DNA of 64,000 bases from Lepidostoma basale (lineage: Eukaryota; Arthropoda; Insecta; Trichoptera; Lepidostomatidae), in assembly GCA_022606425.2 (NCBI GenBank), contig JAHDVF020000587.1:372001-436000 (forward strand). The letters are read 5' to 3'. Of the stretch, positions 1 to 12,600 are shown one piece after another. Each line of letters opens with the position of its first letter. Within the stretch, counting starts at the first letter, position 1. A program made the position numbers and the translations under genes. Below the pieces are notes generated by a model. It had not been told where the DNA came from. It made no database searches and was given only the letters and a program-made list of their open reading frames with translations.

Positions 1-256
1 AATATGTTTAAATACATTTATGTGGCAAAAAAAAAATTCCTTTTGAAGTTGCACAGACAATGTTTTTTGCACACAAAATCTTTGGAAAATTAGAGGGAAC
101 ATTGACGCCAACTAGGAGTTATCTTCATACTTTGTTTACTTGCTATATTTGTGCAGCTACAATGAAAGTATCGTCAGATTCGAGGAAAATAGAGTACAGT
201 AAAAGTCAGTTAATTCAAAATTTTCATAATTTGCTCGGTCCAAAAATTGACTTACT

Positions 257-430
257 AACTAACTAACTAACCATCACGCCGTCTCCCCGAAAGGGTAGGT
301 AGAAATAATGGACTGTCACACTTTTACTGATGCAACACTCCATCCTTCTCTTTTCGCTCCGCGGGAGACGCGGTGTGATGGGTTGCGAACCTCATCGCCA
401 CCAATAGGCATCTCCCGCACACTTTTCATA
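257..430 (-). mobile_element. Chimeric SINE-like element with LINE-A 3' tail
   Basis: Read on the minus strand, a GC-rich body (430 to about 330) is followed by the last 60 or so bases of LINE-A (gacggcgtgatgg then TTAG repeats). The body is not LINE-A ORF sequence. Two other copies, at 51120-51310 and 61545-61690, share the same body/tail junction. This looks like a short non-autonomous element that borrows the LINE-A tail. It sits in the last visible Upf1 intron. Confidence 0.6.
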
Positions 431-685
431 GCTAATTCTACCGTTAAATTGAAATATCGCGTATTTTGTAATTCGTAATATTTTTCATCAAAATGTACTT
501 ACGAATTCTAATAATTCAAACGAGACATCTATATATAAAGTGAAATATCACATGAGAAAGAATCAGGTTAGAGCGCTTACATACATTAGTGCAAGCGAGA
601 TATCTATGTATTACGTATTTCTCTTGAAAATATCACGTGGTAAAAAAGTGCAAATATCTGTTCTCATTATGAAATGTAAGAATAC

Positions 686-3600
686 CTTCGTCGATAAGTA
701 TGGAGTGGAAACGCAGGCGGGCGAGACGAGGGTCCCCGGCGCCCACGCAGGTGCAGCAGACAACGTCCGCGGCCTCCAGTAGACGCCTCTCAGCGGCTCG
801 GCGCAGCGCCCGATATCTGATCACAGAATTGCACATTATTCAAATTTTGTATACAATATAGATAAAAAACATTCATATGATCTAAGTTTAAATACAATTT
901 ATTGCAAGCAACATGTTTCGCCTTGCAAGGACATTGTATGAAATAAAACAATTAATATCACTCCTTATTTATTGTTTCTTGAACTATGATGTAAATTTCC
1001 ATATTTAAATAGTGAATACAGATGAAACGTCTGTTTTCTACAGGATTTGTTATACGAGGGTTGTCCGTAAAATAAGTTTCCCTGTTTGCCACGGGCGCGC
1101 GGATCGCTGTTACGTGCGATCGGCAACACTGTATCGTAACTTGGTCTTCCCCCTCCACATCTCCACCCAGCCGAACTCGCTGCGACGCTCAGTGTCGGTT
1201 TGGCAGCCGTAAAGAATGGAGCTCCGGATCGCATCGTCCGCGAGGTGTGAAGTACACTCCGTGGTTCGTTTTTTTGTGTGCTAAAGGCCATTCGGCGACG
1301 GAAATTCATTCTCAACTGACAGAAGTGTATGGTGAAACGTGCATGAGTGTTTAAATGGTGTGCAAGTGATGGAAAGAATTCAAAGAAGGGCGCACAGACG
1401 TCCATGACGAACAGCGGTCCAGACGGCCATCGGTCAGTGACGGTTCGGGAGCTTAGCGAGATGATCCCAGATGTCAGCAAGACAACTATAGACAAGATCC
1501 TAACAGAACATTTAGGTTATTCTAAGCTTTGTGCAAGGTGGGTGCCCAGGATGCTCACCACCGCGCTCATTAAGAAATTCGGATGGGAGATCCTCCTACA
1601 CCCACCATACAGTCCGGACATGGCCCCGAGCAACTACCATCTCTTCCCTGATTTGAAGAAACACCTCGGTGGAACGCATTTTGCAAATGAAGAGGAGCTG
1701 AAAGAAGAGGTTCTGAGCTACCTTCACGGCCTGGCGGTAGACTTCTATGACCAGGGAATCAAAAAGATGGTAACCCGGATGAAAAAGTACACCGAAGTCA
1801 ACGGAGACTATGTAGAAAAATAGCTGAAAGTCTAAGCTTTCCAATGATGTATTGCTCGTTGTAAATAAAAATGGTTTTCATTGTGAAAAAAAATAGGGAA
1901 ACCTATTTTACGGACAACCCTCGTATTTTATGAAAATGATATGTTTCACCATGCTAAGTGGATTATCAAATGTCTTAGAAACGTGAAACATGTCATTCCC
2001 ATAAAATATAATAAAACTTCTAGAAAACAGACGTTTTCGTATTAATCTCATAAAATACAATAAAACTTTAAAAAAATTAACATTTTCATCAATATGAAAT
2101 ACTGAGTATTACACTGTTGAGACTACACTTTTATATTGTGGTTCAAAATAGTTAGACTCACCTGCGCTCATCCCCGGCAGCAAGCTCTCCGGCTTCCTCC
2201 TTGAGCTGCTGCAGCTTGCGCAACTCCCCGGAGCAGGGTTCCAGGCCGCGGGCCTGCCGATGCAGCGCCAGGAAGGCAACGTTGGACTCCATCGCCTCGC
2301 GGGATTTGGCACACAGACGCACCACCTGGACAAGACAACACCCGCTCATATATTTATTTATGTCCACGCCAAAAAGGGGCTTTTATACAATACACATTTC
2401 AAATAGAAAATTGCTGATATTTGATCATGTCTTTGGACATAATCTTTTAACCCTTTGCACTCCTCAAACATTATAATTTTACGTGCCACCAACTTTTTAA
2501 ATAATTTACAAAAAAATACTGAAGGAAGGAGTCTCCAAAAAGAGTCGTATTAGGGTGCCTGTCCACCGGAGCGGAGCGGTGAGCGAGGTAAAAATCCACC
2601 AATAGAATTGCATAAAATCTCCGCCCGGTGGACAGGCACCCTTAGGTAGGTGTAGAATGTGTTATAATTAAATATGATTTCGGGCATATGACCGCTACGG
2701 CTAGCTCGAATGAAGCACAATCGTGAAATCCAATTTTCTACAATTGTCGTCTTTGTGGATGCGTATTATGCACTAGAGTGTACGTGGTGCGAAAATGATC
2801 CACGGTCTTCCGAATAACTTGCTCGGATGGAAGATTATGTTGACCGTAAAATGGACGGAGTGCACGATAAGTTTGGCAAACCGAACCAAGATTTTCAAAA
2901 TAAATTTGCATAATTTGCAAGCGCTGTTCTGACGTCAGTCTATTCATGGTGAAATGGCAAAACGTACTGACTACAAATCAACTGTCAAATTGACAGTCTG
3001 TAGAAACAATGTTGCCAGTTTAACCCATATGGTCCGGCTGGCTACAATAGCAGTCCGCATATATTCTCCGTGTTTAACGTGTAATATCCCGTAAATTTAC
3101 TGCAGCGGACCAAAAGTAAAAATGTGTATTATATACTATTATGTATTCTCTGTGATTTAGAGTCAAACTTTCATCCTTTTTGTACAAAGATTACGGCTCG
3201 CGGCCAATCATCACACAGAGACAATTGCGTAACCGCTGAGCTACGAAGTTTTGGTTTCTCGTACTGTGTCGGAATCTTTGATTTTGAGTGTGTTTACTTA
3301 GGGTAACTCTTATATCATTATGTATTAGTTATCAACGGCGCGATGTTTTGGTTTCATTTATAAACAACATTTTCAATGTAATTATTTTTATTTGTTTTTT
3401 TTAAATCAAATTGAAACAAAAAAAAAATCTGATTATATTTTAAAATATAAAAAATGTAAAACATTTGACTATAAAATACTATTTATTTGGTATTTTTATG
3501 TATTTTGTGTGAAGAGTAATTTAATTGTTTACAAGAGCGTTCTGATGTTTCAAATTCTTGCCGGCCTTTAAGGGTTAAAAACCAAACCTCTAAAAAAAAC

Positions 3601-6600
3601 ACCCTATATAATGTTGAGTCTAGGTTGACACAGGAGTTGGTGTACAAATATTATGTTTGACTGCGCCCTAATAATAAGACACATTGTTATTTTTACCAAT
3701 AATGACTTCATACCAATTTCATACAATATCAATTAAGAAGTAAAAACAAATGAGTACCTTTAGGCCAGTCTTATGTATCTTCTCGGTGAGCTGGTCCACG
3801 GCGGTGTTGGAGGGGGCGCACACGAGCACGGGCCCCCCGCCCTGGCGCACCAGCTGGAAGACTATGGTGGCCGAAGTCACGGTCTTTCCGGTGCCCGGCG
3901 GGCCCTGGATCAGGGACAGGGGTCGCTGCAGGGCGTGCTTCACCGCATACACCTGACACAAAAAACATTACATTACCAACAGGCCTAAAGAGACTAAGGA
4001 CAAAAAAAAAGTGTGTACTTATGTACACATATAAATAGTTACTTTTTTAGCGTAACAAAACGGCCGCAATACAACGAGAGACATGATAAAGTGATTTTAC
4101 AGCATGACAATGCTCGACCCCTTGTTGCGAAAGTGGTCAAGACATACTTGGAAACTTTGAAATGGGAAGTCCTACCCCACCCGCCGTATTCTCCAGACGT
4201 TGCTCCCTCGGACTATCACTTGTTTCGATCAATGGCACACGGCCTAGCTGATCAGCACTTCCGGTCTTATGAAGAAGTAAAAAATTGGATCGATTCGTGG
4301 ATCGCTTCAAAAGATGACCAGTTTTTTCAACGCGGAATTCGTATGCTGCCCGAAAGATGGGAGAAAGTAGTGGCCAGCGATGGACAATACTTTGAATCAT
4401 AAATGTATAACCAGTTTTTTAAGATAAAGCCTCGAATTTCGGAAAAAAAACGGCGGAAGCAAAGTTATACACCTAATAAAATAAAATAACAAATAAAAAT
4501 AACTTAACACATAATGTTCTTTTAGATGGTGCACTTGTCATCAGCTGGACCATCCGGACATTTGTGTTTATTTCATTTTTATTCCATGTTATCCACCGTT
4601 TTTTTTTAATTAACTGTAATATGGCACTTAAAACAACCCAACACCAGCAAAAACTTTAAAATATTATTGAAGAATTTATTCAAATTGTCATTGGAACAAA
4701 CGTACCCTCTCAATTGTACCCTCTACTAAATGCGCCAAAAGCAGTACAACTTCAAAAATTAAATAAATTGATATTTTTTTACTTCTGAGTTTATTATTCT
4801 TGACATTTTTTTAAGGTTTTACACCTTCATCATAAACTTAGTTTACAACTCTTCAAAACATGTTAAGAAAAATAAATTCAAAAGAGGAAATGAGTGTTTT
4901 ATTTCTTAATTGATTCTAGGTAGCTAGTCTACTGCCATTTTTATTGTTAACCCTTAACGTACCGTGTTCAAAACAAAACGCTCGCTCCCATGTGGTCAAT
5001 TCAGTTTACCGCTAACTTTATCTAAATATCAAGCATATGACTCGATGAATCAAAATTTAATTTATGTCATCTTGTAGGGAATTTCATTAGGAATAGATCG
5101 ATATCTATAACATACATGGATTATTTGAAAAACATATCATTATTAATTTTTTTCTGGAACCATGCGATTTCTGATATGGAATGCGTCACAGCATACGAGC
5201 AACTGGACACCAAGTATAAACTTGTCTCGCGCCGCGGCCGGCGGGGCGAGACTTTACGAGATTTTACGTATGATAAAGGCACCTAGGCAAAATGTATAGT
5301 ACGTTCAAGACAACGAGTACGTATTAATATTTGTCCCTTTTGGTAAAGTGTTAATATTTTCACAGTTCTGATATTATTAAGTTGCGTGCTGCGTTTCCGT
5401 CCACAGTCGGTATTATTACGTACCTATGAAAAAGGCCAAAGATATAATTTATAATACGTTCAAAACAGCGAGTAAGTATTTGTCACTTTTGATAAAGTTG
5501 TAAATATTAGCAAAACAAATTCTACCTTAACACGAATGAAGGTGAGGGCAGTCTTAGAAAATATTTTTTTTTGGGATGAAGGAAGTAATTTTTTGCTTTT
5601 TTTTTATTACGAAATATTGAGAACACTTCAATGGAGGATTACAATTTTTTTTATAATATTAGGGTCCATAGGTTTTAAGAAAATCAACTTTAAATTGGCA
5701 GTGGAAACTCAATTGACCACATGGCAACGCGACGGTTAAGTGAGTTCTACCAGACCAAAGACAGCTTGAGATTTTTTTTGGTTTTCACACTGTCATTGCA
5801 GGGAATCGAACCGGGGATTTTTGTTGTGGGAGTCATAGCTATTGTCACTCTGCCATGAAGGCCATCCCTTTGAAGAGGAATCAATTAATATCAAATGATA
5901 GTCAACATTATAGGGACTTGACACGATACCGTAAGAAGAATTAGCTTGAAGGGCGAAGAAGTGCCGGGGAGTTACAGTTGCTGGCTGGCGAATGGTATGA
6001 TGATCCTTTACCTGTGACCTGTTGAGGTCCGGAAGGTTGGGAGCGCTGAAGTGCTTGGGCAGCTGGCAGCGGAAGAGGACCTCTTCCACCTCGTGGCCGA
6101 GGAGACGGCGGTAAATGTAGCCCGATACGGAGGCGTCGTCCACTGCAAACTTCCGCAAGGCCAACTGCATCCTACAAGCACAAGCTTTGGTATATAAGCT
6201 GAACACAAATTTTACAAATATAATATGTTCCATACAGGTCACTATACTGAAAGGCAAAGGAAATAATATGTTCTAATCATATCAGTTTATTTCTTCAAAA
6301 GACATTACAAACATATTTATAGTTTGAGACATCTATTTGAGAACATGTAAAATACCAGGAACGCATGAGAGAGGGTTCTACTTTAGGAAGACAATATACT
6401 CTATCATGTGATCATTTGATCCAATACTTGCCATAGGTAGAAGAAAAACATGATTACTGTTATAAATCAAATTGTACCTGTCGAAGGAGGTACTCTTCCA
6501 TATGAAGTCCACGACAAAGTTGTTGGTGCAGTCGCTAGGCGCTCCACTGTTGCTCTTCAGCTCCAGGCCGATGTCATCTCCGAAGTTGTCGGGCACCTTG

Positions 6601-9600
6601 ATCACGTGCCCCACGCCTGCCCACGGCTTGTGAAGCTCCCCCACATACCTGGAAATTATAACCACAATTACCATTAACAAAAAAAAAATTGATAATAATA
6701 TTTTTTTTAATTAACCGCCCTATGCATATAAACATATCGTGGGTATACAAGTAAAAGTGACTATCTGCAAAAATGACGAAATTCAGATTATTGACTTTTT
6801 AACATCGTATTAGCATAATGCTTGACTGGTAAAAATTTCCCGTTGATTCGACACTCCAAAAAGAAATTAGGTTTTAAAAAATGTGACCATTTGATAGAAG
6901 CTCACAGATTCTTGACAAGTAAAATTGACCAAGTGACAGTTGGTCAATTTCACTTGTCGGTAGATGTCACCAGTAAAAAGTTATTTAGAGTTAGTAGTTA
7001 GTATACGGTTTGTTTTTCTATAATCCGATAGTTGCATTGGTCATGGCCCAATTGATAGTGCACCTAATACTGCGTTATGCTTTACATGGAGTGAGGTAAA
7101 TGGGCAACATGGAAGTTCAGAAATAGATACTGCATTACCGATGTGGATAAACGGTCTTGATGAAAACATTACTGAACTTTCATTATTTTCTGATACTTGT
7201 TTAGGCCGAAATCGTATCCGATGTATTGCATCATTATGCCTGTACTTGACTCAAACCACCTGGCTTAACCTTTCCGGGAGTAGAACAATTTATATAGTGA
7301 GTGCTATGGGGAGTGAGTTTTTTTGACATGGAAAATACGAACTTTTTTTTTTTATCAAATCATGATACAAGAATACGAAAATAGTAAAAAATAGTAAAAA
7401 AAATATTACTCACGTTTTTAAAGTTTTATCATTAAAAAATCGATTGCGTATTTCAGGGATCGCAAACCATCGATACACACTTAAAACACTCCACTTTTCA
7501 CTATTATAGCAGGTATACAAAATAAATAAAAAAACAGGTATAAAAACAATATTAACTTAGAAGTGTTTTTTTGTATGAAAATCCTTAAAACATGGATGAA
7601 CACATAGCCCAACATCACATTCAATACACATGTATCCTGTTTCCTTTCTCTTCGGTGGTCTTATTGAAGAATGCGCGCACACATGACACCGGCGTCGGGT
7701 AGTGCTACCCTTGACTTGTGCCTGTGGAACCGGTTGAATGAAATGTCTTTCTGTTAGTCTGATAGGATTATCATTGGCTCGTCTTCCACCAGATGTTGGT
7801 GCTCGTGGAGTGTGGTATTTCTCAACGATCTGGGCTACGAGTTTCTCTTTAAAGTCCTCAAAAGATGTGTTTTTGCATTTTACAGTGCGAAACAAAAAGA
7901 ATGCATTGACGATTGAGATCTCCAGGAGCCGGAAGAATACTTTCTTGTACCACTTTACGGTTTTGCGTCCAACTGCCCCGAGTCCCAAAATTCTATCCAC
8001 ATTATCGACACTTCCCATATTCTTCGTATAGTCTACGACTGCTTCTGGTTTATGTTTATTGAGTCCAGTACTATAGTCTATCTTGGGAGTTTCGATCATT
8101 GTATCGGTATGCATGGTGGTTAGAATAACTACATCCCTTTTATCGCGCCATTTCAATGCCATCAGATTTGCACTGTTAAATGCCACTACATCCCCTTTTT
8201 TAATTTTTTCAAACTTCGGCATTTGTTTGCGGTTGACTCTTGCAGTTCCACATGCATTTGTTTTTCTGTCAAAGAGACAATCAAATAAAGCGGGGGAAGT
8301 ATACCAGTTGTCTACATACAGGCGATGTCCACGATCAAGGTAGTCCTTTAGCAAACACAAAACCACAGAACCAGAAATTCCTACATCAGAATGAATCTGA
8401 ATGTCCGTTTCGGCACCGGTATAAATAATTAAATCTAAAACGTATCCCGTCTTTACATCGCAACAAACAAAAAATTTAATCCCGAACCTATGTCTTTTCG
8501 ATGGGATGTAAACCTTGAAAGACAGTCTGCCTTTCCAGAGTAACAAACTTTCATCGATACATAGATTCTGGTGAGGACTGAATGTTTCTTTCATTATTTT
8601 CCTGAGCGGGTCTAAAATTTGTCTTATTTTATAAAGCCTATCATTACTGCTGCACAGGCTTGTAAAGTGCAAATTTCTCAATATCAAAAGGAAACGGTCC
8701 TGAGAGAATAACACTTTGAAAAATGGTGTCTCGATAAGGGCATTATTTGTCCAGTATTTTTTAATGCAATTTTTTCCCACCAAGCTCATCAAAATAATAG
8801 TGGCCAGAAAAACAAAGATTTCTTGCGCTGTCGTGTTTACCCATTTTTTCATTTTGGACGATTCAGGTGTTTTCTGGGATACAGCCGCGGCATAAATATT
8901 TGTTTCTCGAACTATTACGTCCACAACATCATCGGTAAAAAAGAGCTGAAAAAGTTCCAACTCGACGTAATCCCCTTGTACATTTAAATTTGCTTTTAAG
9001 CCGGACTGAAACCCATCGAAATCGTGAAGAGTTGGAGTAAATGTGGAGTTGTTCCACATTCTTGATTCTTCTCGACTGCGTTTTGCACTAGGTTGAATAT
9101 CTGGTTCCTCATCATCATCAGAAGAAGAATCATAAAACTCCATTGATATATCATCAATATCTTCGATGTTTTCTTCCTCATTGTCACTATTCATTAATAT
9201 GTCCTCAATTCCTATGTCTCTTTCCATTTTAGCAATATAGATCGATACAAATAAATCACGGCAGTAAAAATTCAAAAGTAAATACAGAATGCGATACAAT
9301 AAAAAACTTCAAATCACGTTAAAATATAGTATGGCACTGTAAAACTTATAAAATTTGCAAGAAAAGTATGATAAAACACTGTATAAAACTGTAATTTACT
9401 TTAAACTACGTAAAACACTAAGAAACCTCCGAACCTTGCGAGAATTTTGTAGAAACACACAATATAAAACGACAAAATCACACTAAAACACGCTAAAAAC
9501 AGTAAAACTTCACAATATCGCGAAAAAAGTACGAAAAAGCGCGCGCGCCAAAATCTTTAGTTTGCAATACATGATCTGTTGAAACTTGCTCGTGTGACGT

Positions 9601-12600
9601 CATATAAATATCACGTGACATTCGATAAAGTAGATTTTCGCGGTTTTTAAATATGGAATCTGTTTTGAAATGGTAATATAATACTCTATATTGTCCACAG
9701 ATGGAATTATAATTCATACTTGAAGCATAAACACACCAGTCACCCATAAAAAAGCACTGTCGTATATATACGACCATACTCCTTCAAACAAAAATCGCGC
9801 TGTCGTAGATATACGACCATACTCTCCTAAAAGTTAAAACGATTCAACATAATTTCTTAGAATCGGGACATTTATACATGGGGGTAAACCCTATGCATAG
9901 TGCCAAAGAGTCTGTCATAAAACTTGTTAATGTTTACTGCTTGAACCAATATTTTTAAGGTTGAAATAATCTGTAAGAAACAAATTTAAAAAAGCAACCC
10001 ATACATAGTGAAAGAGCTGCGATCCATCATTAATTCAGCATTTATACTCCAAGCAACTACCCGTATCTAAACTAAAAAGGACTCTGGAGCGATTCCTCCA
10101 GAATATCATACTTGTTATAGATCGCCACCTGAAATAAATCATCCAGATAGAGCACCTGATCCTAATAAGGATTGAGAATCTGAAAACGATGAATAAATAC
10201 TAGAAATATTTTTTTTATAAAAAGTGATAATGTTTTTTAAATATTTTTTTACTCAACCTTAAAGTTAAAAGCACCATTCATATAATGTAAAATTACCAAC
10301 CACCTACTTGAAAAATCTGATCTTTGAGAAGCAATTGAACTTTAGAAAAACACCCAGCAATTGAACTTTAAAATGGCTCCCCCGAACATTATTGATTTTG
10401 TCACTTGGTCACTTTCTCTTGTATGCCCACGATATGTGATATGCACACTTTGAGTGTGCCATTCCGCGCTATTCCGTATCAAATACGCGCTCGAGAAAAA
10501 ATAATATACCTAAAACCAAACAAACCGTTAGGGATACGCACGTGTCCAACAACACTTGAGTACGTATATAATAATGAAAAACATATTTGCACAATATAAA
10601 GAGAGAGGAAAAAAAATATAACATTTGTGACAAATCAATATGATGTATGTCTTATAAATTCCGACCTCAATCTTGATCCATAACATTTACCCACAACACA
10701 AAATATTCTCTCACAAATAAATGTTTTGTAGGTTATTGACCTCGCAGGCAAAGTACGAAATGCATGACCCATAAATACATTGCACGAACAACCAAAAACA
10801 CCTGACGTTGCACCTACATATCGCAATGATGAAATACATTGCAGGGACAAAAGTGATGAACCAGGGCCCGGATTCATTCACACAGGTCACTAGAGGTTGT
10901 CCAGCAGAGCATCGTGTGCAAAGGAAGCACAATATATAAAAGCGTTACATCCGACCACCCGATACGTCATTCATCTAACAGACACGAGTCTACGTTACCA
11001 AGTTGCTACGTCACGTAACTTCCGACGAGACTTCGCTCTAGCTGACCGACGCTACTGCCCAGCGTGTCATCATCCTCAGCTGCTTGCCGCCCGGACTCCA
11101 CCCCCGTTGCTGACAACACCCGCGCACCGTTACTGACCTTCATCACCCGCTGTTCCACTTTGACACCAATGTAACGCCATCGACAATCAAAAATAAATGC
11201 TGAAACTTCCACTGCTTTTAACTCTTACCACATCCCCCAAAGTTTTAAATTTTGAAAATTACCTTAGTCGCAATTCATCTCCGTGCATCAGTTTCATGTC
11301 ACCGTCGGTCTTGGCAAGGGTGAAATAGGCAATGCTCTTCTTATTCAGGCCAACGTCCCATCGCACTTCGATGTTCTCCTGCGTCTGAGACTCCTTCAGC
11401 CTCTTATCGTAGTCCGCCTCCAGCTTCACTAGCGGCCCAAATACATTCTGATATTGAAATCCATCTTCATATCTAAAAAAAAGTATGAAAGAATTAGATG
11501 GCATAAACGCTGGTGCGAAAATGAAATATATGTCCATCAGCTGTTTGCTATATGCAGACGACGCTGTTTTAATCGCTGACAGCATGGACAATCTACAAGT
11601 CGTCCCCTGAGAGTAAGAAGGTTCCAACTGTCAAAAGTAAAAAGCTGAGAAAAATGAAGTCAAAGTTTTGTTGGTTTCGGGTGTTTATCTCGGAATAAAA
11701 GGGTTTCATCTGAAGCAGATGAAACTCTTTTACCGAGAAGCGTGTAAATTTTCTCTGGCGACAGTTGGAATAATAAAGTTCTAAGTGTAAATGAATCCTT
11801 CTTCACAGAATCGTGTGTTTTGAGTGATCAGATGGAACTTGATTCTTTTCATAACATCAAAATGACGATACTATTACATGTTTTTTTTAATTGTACGTAT
11901 AGATAAGGTTAGTAAGAACCCTTTTCACGAAAAAAAGCCAAATGTGAAATTTTGTTAGTTGGAACCCTCTTACTCTCAGGTGATGAAGTCCTAGTGTCAA
12001 GAATGTACGAAGTATGCAATAAGTATGACTTGTGATGAACGTGTCAAAGTCTAAAGTTATGGTATTTGAAAAGGAAGAATGTATGATGGATTGTGACATA
12101 AGTGCGAACGGTGAGAAATTAGAGCAAGTAACCGAATTTGTCTATGTGGGAAACAAGAGATGGAAGAATGGAGAAAGATATCGGAAAAAGGGTTGGAGCT
12201 GGAAACAAAATTAACGGTAAACTCAAAGTCATTACCGCAAATAGAAATATAACGACTGAAGCAAAGATGGCAGTACACAATAGAGTTCTAATGCCGACCC
12301 TTATGTATGAAAGTGAAGCTTGGAGTTGGCAGAAGAAGGATGAAAGTAGGATAAATGCCGTAGATCCTGCCACGTTTTCTGCCACTAGATCTTCCTCTAT
12401 TTCTTGTTCCGTATACATCGTTAATATATACTTTCTTTATGATTCCATCTTCATTCATTCATCAACACTTTTGCACTGCATTAACTTCTTATATTTGCAT
12501 TTGACACTCCTTCATATAGAGAAATATGTGATTTGAATACCTGAGCAAAACCTGGTGGGGTTCCTCGTCCACACCAGGCTTCTCCAGGTCTTGGAACGTA

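Noticed and set aside
1..685. Next Upf1 exon (after motif II) inside the left edge
   Set aside because: Searched the minus strand for the conserved block that follows DE in Upf1; not found, so it must lie outside the window.
5790..5860. tRNA gene suggested by a B-box
   Set aside because: No foldable cloverleaf or A-box of a functional tRNA; the sequence continues into a SINE body found at three other places.
9228..9299. 24-residue N-terminal extension of the piggyBac ORF
   Set aside because: Hydrophobic AT-rich translation unlike transposase N-termini; [11 protein letters not shown] is the natural start.
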